Assembly (NCBI GenBank): GCA_039881145.1 | Contig: JAYKKI010000007.1 | Location: 43,252,001-43,316,000, forward strand | Direction: 5' to 3' | From: Druceiella hillmani | Lineage: Eukaryota > Arthropoda > Insecta > Lepidoptera > Hepialidae | DNA length: 64,000 nucleotides | Shown here: in pieces, positions 23,701 to 35,700 of the stretch | Position numbering within the stretch: the stretch's first letter is position 1 | How the letters are laid out: each line of letters opens with the position of its first letter | Translations under genes and position numbers: made by a program | Notes under the pieces: model-generated | Databases searched by the model: none | What the model saw: only the letters and a program-made list of their open reading frames with translations | Told to the model about the DNA's origin: nothing

Positions 23701-26700
23701 CGGTAACATTTACACATTATGTATTAAAAAAAATTTAAAATTTTTTTGTTGTTCTAAGTATGTTATTTACATCTATTATTGGTCAATAGATCACGTTGAA
23801 CATTTTTACTTTGCCCCTTTCCTTAGTCAACTGCAGATAACATTTTTTAAAATGCCCCCTTATAGACGAATATCAAAATTTAGTTTTATCAAATTTTATG
23901 CTTACTTGCAAAGAATTGTTTAGGACTTGTTACACAAAACCCTTAATGAGACCAGATTTAATTTCCATATAAAATACTTACTTCGATAGAATAACATAAG
24001 CTGCATCAGATACAATCTCAGGTTTGCGACTAGATGAGTTGCTACCCATCAGCATGTGAACAGCAGCCGTGTCAATTGCTGGAATTGTATAGTTTGTAAT
24101 TACGTTACAATTTTATAAATGGTTACAAATTACCAATACGTAACGATCTTGCCAAAATCACTTACTTAGAATTAACTAAGATAAAATAACATAATAGAAA
24201 AGTAATGATCGAATATAATACGACATATATTATTCGCTAAGAAAATTTAAAGCTAAGTGAACCATATTTTTTTAGTTCACAATTTTTTTCTTCTGTCCGA
24301 AATGGTCTTTTTAAATTAGTCCATTTAAGAGCTAAAATTTTTTAAATAACTCTATCTAAAAACTAAAATTCATTAACTAAGAGAAGACATTTATTTACCT
24401 GTCTTAGGCCACAAGGCATTTACAGCGATATTAAATGGCTTGAACTCCTCTGCCATACCCAGCACACACATAGACATACCATATTTTGCCATAGTGTACG
24501 CCACATGAATCTGGAACCTGTAGAATTAAAGGGGTAAAAATATTCCATTTAAAGTACTTCTATTTACTTTTATTTACCTTGTACTGTATTAAAGTATTCA
24601 ATTTACTTTTTTGTATTGGCTGATGAAAAGATTTATGAAAACCCATAGAAGATTGATTTGTAGCTTTCAAAAGTAATGTTGGAATTTTGTTGAAAAACAT
24701 TCTTGGTATTATTTTTTGTAAAAAGCATATAAAAATTATCTAGTTAGAAACTAGAAATTTTTTTAAATACAAACATACATTAAATACGTGCGGGCCAAAA
24801 GTTTTAAACTATTAACGGGGGATGTTAGCTAATTAAATTAATCATTTTAGAAGCATGTTTTTTGTGAACATCTGTACTGCATCATACTTATATCGAATTG
24901 TAGATATCTCTTTTGTTATTATAATTATACAATTCATGTGTACATGTGTTGGAAAGGATAAAATTGGCAATCTCGTGCTTGGAGTTAATGTATACTTTTA
25001 TTTTATAACACGATTGTGCTTAATAAATAAAAGATCTTTTTGTTTCATAATAAATTTTTTATATGAATTCTGGATAAATTGCCTGCTTAGACTTGCATTT
25101 TGGTATCCTCAGAATGAACACATGTTCCCCATGTTAAAATAATGGAAGGAGGTTTACGAAATTAGTTTTAAAATACATTCTAAAAAATTAATGCAGCCAT
25201 ATTTCATTGCATAATTTCCTAAAAGGCAAATTCAAACATGCTATGGCAAGGTAGTTAGCAAATATGATTGTTTATTAATTAGCTATTGATCGCTTAGAGA
25301 AGACCGCCCACATTTAGGAAAACCTAATGTCATATATAAAAAAACGTATAAGTTACCAGTAAAGGAAGTAGATGACTGCCTGCACCAAAAACTTGCGTGA
25401 AATGAAATAAAACTCGTTCAAAACCTATTTTCCTAAATGCAGTAACAACAAATTTATGGAGCACCAACTTAGTTAAACGTGTCACTGTTCATAAATAACT
25501 ACTTCGGTCAAAATATTAAGAAAACGCCTGAGTGGACTTTAAATTATTGTGATCAGAAAACTTAAAGATTTAAATAAACTTGAAATCATTGGGTCAGAAG
25601 AAAATTTTAAAAAAGTCCTTTGGAGTGACAATTCCATGAATTGTCTAATTTAGAACACTACATTTACGTTCACAAAAGTGCTTGTTAAAAAGATTTCAGT
25701 GTCAAAAATGAAGCAAGGCGGTAGTTTTGTTATAATTTGGGGTCGCATTTACAAAAAAAGCACCCAAAATAAAAACACAAGTAGTGTGATGACATTATCT
25801 ACATTTTTATCCTGTACACTAGAATATATACAGTAAACAGTTTAAAAAATTCTTAGCTACTAGACTTTCTAATGAAGCTTTAAATACTAAATTACTAATA
25901 ATTAATAAACATACACTATTCTCTACAATTTTATTATCTGCGTAATTTAAAACAACATAATCAGACTTTACTATATTTCTATTATTATCAGTGTGAACTC
26001 ATTTTATTATAACAGTAATTTTATTACTTGCAGATATTTAACGTAAAAATAAAATTAGATTCCTGAAGCATTTATGTTTTGTTTCTTGATAAAAAAAATT
26101 AACTTTGATAAAGATTTATATAGGCTTAAACACAAAAGACATTTCCATTTAAATGACTCCAACAACTATAAGATAACACCAATGATAAGCGCATCGTTAT
26201 ATAAGAAGCATTTTACTAAATTAAAAAAAACATTAGACTTACCAAAATGGATTAAGATTTAGTGGCGGCGAAAGATTCAGAATATGCGCATGATCACTCT
26301 GCTGCAAATGTGGAAGGCATAGCTTAGATCTGGAATAGAAAATAAGTTATATTACCAAGAATGTAATTAACACTCAAAAATATTTCTAAATCACATTATG
26401 TTTTTAATTACTGTAAACCCTTTGGGATAAACTAGTGGACTAGTGGCGTGACAAACAAACATATACTTCTATGTATTTTTCATTGTCAGTAATCTCATGA
26501 AAGTTTAACATTTGTAGAACAAAGGGTAAAAGAAGGGACTTCCACATTCCTACTAATAGGACACATCACGTGATATTTATAACTCCTACCTGCATTTGCA
26601 ATCTTACCTTCAGTATGTACAGGTAAACTTATAATAAAATACACAGGACGTAAAATAAGACAGAAGCGGTATGTTCGGGGAACTGTATGAAACAAATGAA

Positions 26701-29700
26701 TTTTAAAGGCGCCAATTACATTGCTCATCTCTGCATGCTTGAGTCATATATACGTATCCCACTCGCAATAAATGTTCTAAAATTTTATTATTGTTTACAC
26801 ATTTATCGACTGCTCTTCATATCAAACTAAAGCATCAGTTGTTATTTTTCAACTGAATTTTTATAAAAAAAAAATTAATTTTAAATTTTAATATTCATGG
26901 GTACAAAAATATTTATAATCTATAATTAAGATAACAAAGTAACAATATGAATATGGTTAAAAGTCCTAAAAGTCAAATAAATGACAGATGAAGGAATAAA
27001 GTTTACATGAAAACGTGATTTAATTAAATATAAACAAAAAATTGTCAGTTCTAAAAACTAAAAAAAATTGTCAGTTCCAAAACCTACCAGATTTTCAAAC
27101 AAATTAAGGTTCATATTGACCGAAATAATTTTAGTTTTAATTGCTCACAATGAGAAATATTGACAAAATATTACCGAAAATATTTAACTTATTACCCGGG
27201 AAATCATACATATTTATTAAGTAGTTGACATTTTTTAATTTAGTATTATAGCGTTTTGTTAAATAAAATAGATGAACGTTAATGTACTCCTCCATTATCA
27301 ATTTCATTAAATCAATTACATTACTCGAAGGAATATCTCCATACTGACAGAAAAAATGCAATTAAAATCTTCGTGGATACAACACGATTTAAAGCCTTGG
27401 CGACAATTTTTTTCTTGTAGAGCTTGAGTTCCAGGTTAAGTTAATGGCTGTAACTTGAAATACAAGAGCCTCTTTGCCTTCTGTCAGATAGTCACAACTA
27501 AAACCACTTCCTAGTCTGCCATGAAAATGTTTTCGATTCCAATCAATGCAGAAGGCATATTCGCATTTTGTCAATGATGTGCCTGGCAAAAATTTGGTAA
27601 TGCTTTCAGATAAAAATTGCAACTGCTTTTGGGTACAAGTACCAGACTTATTTACGAGGGGCGTTTTTAAAACATTTTTTATTTCTCAGTATAATCTCCC
27701 AATACAGCAATACATTTAACAGATCTTGAAACTAGCTTTTCAATGCCCAGTAAAATATAGCTTTTCTCTTTGTCTGAAAATGGATCATTTACCATCGCCT
27801 TGAGCTCTTCATCGTCGGAAAATCGCTTTGCACAAAGGTTTTTTTTAAACTGGGGAATAAAAAGTAGTCACTGGGGACTAAATCCAGGCTGTGAGGTGGG
27901 TGGTTAATGTCCTCGAAACCACAGTCTCGTACAGCAGCCTGGGAAACACGTGCCATGTGAACAGGTGCATTGTCACGGAGAAGTATCAGGCCCGCACTCA
28001 GTTTTCCTCGTCTTTTTTCTTTAATTGCTTCTCTTAAATTACATAAGATGGTTGTGTAAGATTCTGCGTTTATGGTTTCACCTCTTTTTGTGTACCCAAT
28101 CAACAAAATTCCTTTCGTGTCCCAAAATATTGTGGCCATGATTTTTCCGGCCGATGGAATGACTTTAAATTTCTTTTGGTATAAATGTACATTTTTGGGC
28201 TCTAAGGAACAATGAGCGATGGAGCTCTACCCCTTATCATATACGATTTGCTACTAAAGAATATGTCATTGCCCAGAGGACATATGATACGCAGATTACA
28301 TCGATAGCGTTTGTGCCATGCCTATATACCAGCTCTACTTAAAATTTATGCATATATAAAATTTATGTGGTAAAATACTTATAAAACTTGATAGTACAGA
28401 ACCCTAAAAACCTTGATGTTAAATGCAGAACGTTTGACCCACAAATTTTACTAACACTTTACAATCTAGTTTTTGTAAAAAAAAATAATGCGATCGTACA
28501 AATTGGAAAAAATTTGAATCCTGTTTTTACATTATTATACTGCGATATGTAAATTGAGGTCAATATTATAGCAAAATGTAATTCAGCACATACTTTATTA
28601 ACCTCGACCTCTGAGCATTCACTAATATTTATTTAAAAATTTCCAAAACAGAATTCAATTAATATAAAATATGTACATATTCTGTGAGCACACAGTACAA
28701 ACTGCAAAAAATAGCATTACGATTTGTAATGGATGTTTTCGGGATAGAGAAGATTATCTTCGAGACAATAGAAGTGGTTGCAATATAATGTTGAAATTCT
28801 GGAAAAAATTTAAAAAAGAGTTGGCTTAAAGAACGGCGCTATAAAACAGTTATGTGTACATATTTAAAGATGTTATATTTTTGCCAAACATGTTTTTTCA
28901 ATAATTCACATAAATTACTCAAGTATTATTACAATACTAAAAGCTGAACAAATATTTTAATACGGAACAGACAAATAAACGAAGCGTCAAAGTTCTACAG
29001 TCAAGGAAGGCCACTTTGCATTCTCCATTTGGGCTGAATATAATTCCACTAAACAATTAATTTGACTAAACAATTAAATGACAATTTCCAAATTCTAGAC
29101 TTTATAATAAATCACATCACGTAATGTTGTAGTAAAGGCGGTATGATATCATTGATGAGAAAATCACAACAATCGTGAAGCTCATCCAGATGGAAACTTT
29201 TCTATTAGTTTAATAGTTCTATGTCGTTTTGAATAACACATAAGCTGCCAACCCTACATACGCAGATGATGTGATGAAATAAATTGATAAACGTGTATTA
29301 TATAAAATTGTCAACTTGGTCATTTTCATTGAATTTTCAGCAATAGAAAAAGTAATAGTCATTTTTACTATAAAATAATGGCAAAAACATAGCTATATAT
29401 CACATTCAAAACATACTTTTGCACACATAATGACATTCCACAACGTTCATTACAAAGCAGAATAAATATACAGATATATTTCAATTAGAATAACCTACTA
29501 TTCCGTATATTGATATTCTAAATGCTTGTGTTTGGTCTCCTTATTTGGATAGCGCCATTAGTTAATTTATTGTTGATTTATGTTTCATGGCTAAACAGCG
29601 ATATAACGGATATATTATTTAGATTTCCGTTGATAATATATGGTTTTTCGGAACCGATCATTACCATTGAAAATGTTAAAACATAGACATTTGTTTCTGT

Positions 29701-32700
29701 TCTATAAAGTTTTTATAACAAAATTAAATATAAAAAGGCACCTGACCACTTATATATTACACCAAAATAACTATCTAAAAATTGTGGAATGTATTTATAA
29801 TTTCATCTGCACTATTAAAACAAATCCGATTAGGTAAAGTTACTAAATAATTTTAAAGAATGAAGTCAACACTTTGTTTTTCTTATTTATGTTTAATGTC
29901 AGAATTTAGACTATGGATTTTCTTATTTTATACTAGTCTATGAAAAGAAAAAAAAAGGAAGATTTATTCCAAGATTCTAACCTAGTAATTTCGAATTCAG
30001 AATCCGGTGCTTTTCCGCTATGCCATAGACTCACTTGGAGAAATGATGAAATAACGACATACTCGTTATATTTTGTTCTAACTGCTAATATACTAATTAG
30101 GTATCTACAACTAATGTATTATCCAAAAAATGAGTTCCAATTTCTTCGTTCAACTAGAAGTAACGAAAATATATGATTACATAATCACACATGTCTCCAT
30201 AAGCGTTTCCGACACTAGAAAATTAAAAAAAATTATAAATACAGCTTCAAACTATCCAATAGCATAGATATATAGACACAGCCCACTTCTCAAGCACAAT
30301 GTAGTAATCTCCAAGAAAGAAGTGTAGTAATATTTGTTTCTAAGTGCTTAAGTTTATTGGTAATAAAGGAGTGAGCGAGATGGCTGTCGACTTAATTTCA
30401 TTATTAAATATATGAACGCAATCAAATATTCATACATGTGTAACTAACATCAGTGCTGGTAGATATTTCAAAATTCAATTCATTGCTCATACCTGCAACA
30501 TAACGCTAATAAAATAATTGACATAATATATATTTATAGGAACAGATGGTCTCTGATATGAAGATTAAAAAATTAATATTTACCCTAATTAATTTTCGAT
30601 CACGTCTTGGATGTGCCAAGTCTGAAACCATTTTTTTGTCATAATTTACGAATATTACAATTGTTAACATTTTATTCAGTAGTGCCCGTGATAAAATGTT
30701 CCTCAACTTGAAATAATATTTTTCCCTCGTTTCCGTAATAAAAAACCTGACAATTATACATTTGTACACATGTGACAAAATAAATAACAAAGCATATATC
30801 AAATATTAGTAATTATTGTATTATTGTCAAGGCCCATAGACATTTCTTAACCTTCAATAGGTACATTCCACTGAGGGCCTGCAATGCTCAAGCCCACAAA
30901 CTTGATAATTTCCATTCAAATAGCTCATGAGCATTACAATTCACAATTCTAATAGAATGGCTTATGAACAACGCTAATTCATCATTTATAAGTAACTGAA
31001 AAATTTTAAACATTCCCTAAACTTCAATAGGTACGTTCCACTGACTGCCTGCAATGCTCAAGCCCACAACCTTGATAATTTCCATTCCAACAGCTCATGA
31101 GCATTACAATTCACAATTCTAATAGAATGCCTTTGAACAATGCTAATTCATCATTTGTAAGTAACTGAAAAATTTTAAACATTCCCTAAACATCAATATG
31201 TACATTCCACTAAGTGCCTGCAATGCTCAAGGCCACAACCTTGATAATTTCCATTCCAATAGCTCATGAGCATTACAATTCACAATTTTAATGGAATGAG
31301 TTATGAACAACGCTAATTCATTATTTATAAGTAACTGAAATATTTTCATACATCAATGCGTTAAAGTCAAATTAAACGACCACACTGACCTATTTCGATA
31401 AATGGATTGACATGAGCACGAACTGGTTGTGAACAATTATTTCATTAAAGACCTTTTGAAAGCAAGCACAAAGACCACATTCGTAATGAACATTTTGAGC
31501 GTTACTTTCGTTATTTGAATGTACCTAATGTACATCAGATTAATTATAAAAAATAAGCAGCAAAGCTAAGCTGCTTGCATTTCTCTCAAAATGCAAACCT
31601 GTACATAGGTGATATGATAGTGAAATCATTATTAAATATTGTTTTACGTTATTGTTGGTGAAACCAGATTGCGAAACATTTTTGTTGAGCTTAAAATGTA
31701 TCTGTATTATTAGTTAATGGCAATAAAGTATTTGTATTATGATTGCGGCAACAGGCACCATGGCCAAGTTGCAATACAAATGCATACAATTATTTGAGTT
31801 TTGTATGAGAGGTACCTTATGTGAGATTTTTTCCAGGAAAATAAGTTATGGCATGTTATTCTCCGTAGAAAACAAATATTGGGGAAAATTTGAAGAGAAT
31901 CATTAATCTTTATTGCAAAAAAATTAAACTTCTACACACATTCTAAATATTAAATCTTATTATATGACTGTCAAAATGATATATTTCACTTAGGAGCAGT
32001 TAGGACTATGTACGAGGAAAAAACAAATTGAAATCTTTATAAATTAATTACATAAAGCTTCTTGGCATAATGCAATGTTTACCACATTACAAAACGAAGT
32101 AAACATATATATAAGTTGATGACCTTTATACCTATATTTACATGCCAAATCTTTTAGGTATAAATTTCAACACTTGTTTACAAATATTTACACAGGAATA
32201 GTTGTGGAACATATTTTGTAGCTTATCAAAATAAAATGATTAACTTATTAAGGTATTGTCAAAGACAGACTTTGCCTTCTTGTAGATTGCCAATAATCAC
32301 TTTGATAAATTTCTACATAGAATTTGGACTTTGCACAATGACTTGTATTTCAGGTACGAGGAAAGTTGAAAGTGCAAAGTTCAACCACAAATTATCAACG
32401 TTTTATGATTTAATCAACTGGCATACAATACAGTTTCCTTATCTCTTTATAAACAGTTAAAACTATTCATTAAAAGTTGACTTTTCATGAAATGTAAAAT
32501 AAATAATGCGATTTTGTAGACCGGGCCAAAAATATAAACAAAAGTGACTGTCGCATTGTTGTTGTCTTTGCTGTGATTACATTATTTGATAGTTCGAGAT
32601 TCATACTGAAAAATTTCATTGACAGATTTTTGGTTGGATCACTGGTTTGTTAATGTTTATAGTGTTGATTGAAATGTTAGTAATTAAGAAAATTCATAAT

Positions 32701-35700
32701 GGCTATGAAATAATATCATGACCATTATTTTATACATTGGATTAAGTTTGAAAGTGCTTAATTAAAATCAAAATATTATCGTATATTACAGAAGAATAGA
32801 ATCTTCAAGTGCATTTCAATTGAAGTAATTTATTGCTAATAAAAATGTTAGGCAATACAGTTTAAGCAGTTATCAGTTTTTCAAAACTTTAACAAAATGA
32901 ATAAAATTTTAATACAAATGGTTACTTACTTAGCATGTATGAAAGTATTCGACTTCTACTGTTCTATAAACTCCTAATTTTAATATTAGATATTACCTTG
33001 CCTTACAAATATAAATTGCGACATTTGCGATGATAATTATGAAACGTTATGTTCATAACATTTCATTTCCGTCTTTCACCTAAGTAATTATAATTACACC
33101 AATTGAGTGATAGTAGTCATTGGCACTGAACATCTTGCTAAGAATAAATGAAAGTCTGTCTTTTTATGTATGAGATGTATGATCATATAAAATCATTAAT
33201 ACTGTAAAACTTTCCACTATTACTACCATAACCAGACTACTTAGAATAGGATTTAACAAATGTATCTAGGTTTTTTGAATGTATTATTGTCAAAAAGAAT
33301 ATTATATATATAAAGTATAAAAACAGTTATCTTTATGAAATGGTATATAAATGTATAAATATTTACTTTAATTGCAGTGTTAATGATGAGAATTTCAACA
33401 TAATAAGTCTTGCAGTGCGAATGTTAGCCTGTACTTACACTAAAAATGTGCCTCTAGTATTGATATTGTGCATGAGATCATAACGCTTCATTTCAGTCTC
33501 GGCTGTGCCTGTCAGCGATATAGCCGATGCATTATTTACGAGTATATCAATGCCCCCAAACTGAAAATAATAGTAAATTTTATTTTACATATAGTACTAT
33601 CTTAAGGACAACAAATTTTTCATTTTATTTTTATAATTTATCTGTTATATACCATTACCTTCTTAACAGCTTCATCTATAGCGGACTGAATTTGTTTTTC
33701 ATCCCTAACATCAACAATGCAAGGTAATGCTTTTCCTCCCGCCTTTTCAACTGTAAGTAAATGAGAATCAGTTTAATTATCAACTGTGTTTAATAACGTT
33801 GTTAAAATGATCTCGTATTAAACTACAGATAGTATTTATTCTATAAACTAATATAAATGTAAAAACGTTTTTATTAAATTTGATGGAAATTAAAAGATTA
33901 TGAATGTTTAAATTTGTGTCAAGTATAGTATGCATGTATATACATAATAATTTTCCAAAGATTGGCATTAAACCAAATGAATGACTAAAATAGCATCATA
34001 TATAGTGTTTTCTATCCTTCTTTTTAATAAATGTAGTTAGATCAGTTATAAATCAATGTCCTGTCTCAATTTAATTTAGAAAAGAGTAACCCCCCCAAAA
34101 ACTTGTTTATCATCAATTTCTGTTTTTACATCACAAAAGCTGTTTTTTCATGAAAAATTGTGGCCCTATATCAAATTGTGTTAATATAATGTTAACTCAA
34201 AAATTATTGGTCCCCCAAAATGGGCATTTTATAGAGTCACTCTTTTAGCCGAATGTGACTTTACTTAAGACTTAGTGTAAAAAACCAATATTGATATAAA
34301 TACATAGGCTTTTCGTCTTCGATATTATTAGTATAAAGTGCCAATGTAATATCATTTAATAAACATAAACAAAATTACAAGACGTGATTAGTTAATTTGG
34401 TTTAAAGTTGGTTTCCATTATTTCTTTACAATATACTGAGTGTAAACTAATGTTTTTATTAGCTACATAAAATTATTTTCCCAATTGAAAACGAATTAAA
34501 ACGACAATGTATGCTGCACTGCTCCTACTATAATGATATTTTTTGCAGATGATAAATTCCTAAAAATAAATTGATATATTAAACTTAATAATTTTACAAT
34601 TAAAAACAATAGACTGGAACATATTCAATAAGAATTACAATTGAATACTGGTACATATTGGTACTGACCACTACAAAATACAAACTACTCCAAGGTTATT
34701 TCATGCATTAGTGTAATTATAATGTGTTGTGTCTGAAAATCAATGCTAATATTATGTATATTAAACCTTAATAGCAGTGAGGGCTAAATATAAATATTTA
34801 CCACTTACTTAAATATGATCCCTTTTTTCAGAATAAATTGAGATACTTTTTCAATTTCATATTATTAAGCAGTATACTAGCTCCAATCATATCAATAGGC
34901 TAAATATAAATATTTACCACTTACTTAAATATGATTCCTTTTTTCAGAATAAATTGAGATACTTTTTCAATTTCATATTATTAAGCAGTATACTAGCTCC
35001 AATCATATCAATAGGCTAAATATAAATATTTACCACTTACTTAAATATGATCCCTTTTTTCAGAATAAATTGAGATACTTTTTCAATTTCATATTATTAA
35101 GCAGTATACTAGCTCCAATCATATCAATAGGCTAAATATAAATATTTACCACTTACTTAAATATGATCCATTTTTTCAGAATAAATTGAGATACTTTTTC
35201 AATTTCATATTATTAAGCAGTGTAATAGCTCCAATCATATCAATAGGTTAAATCTATAAACCCTAAACCATGCCCCTAGAAGTTTTATTTGACTAACAGA
35301 AAGTAGAAAGACTTGGAATTAAAATTTTTGGTTTAGTTATATAAAAATATACCAGAAATTTTTAGAGACAACTTTGTTACTGTCGGAAGTATTAATTTTA
35401 TGCAGCCTACAAAACAACTTATATATGTGGCATGCATTATTATGTACAGATCATTAAAAAAATATAGAAAGAAAATAGGACTGTTCTCCTAGATGAATTG
35501 TTTCTATATTCACTATATTATGTTTCTCTATATACTACAGTGACTTTTATCACTGAAATAAAGAGCAATGGTATATTTTAACACAGTACACTAGTGCAAA
35601 AAAATATTCTCAGTAACTCACTCTCTTCAGCTGCCGTATAAATTGTCCCTGGAAGTTTAGGGTGAGGCTCAGCAGTCTTAGCTGCAATGACCACATTTGC

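Noticed and set aside
27789..28139. 116-codon frame as a host gene
   Set aside because: It is mariner transposase text with the 5' half missing.
34782..35246. CRISPR-like array
   Set aside because: The repeats are directly adjacent 116-bp units without spacers, in animal intron DNA.
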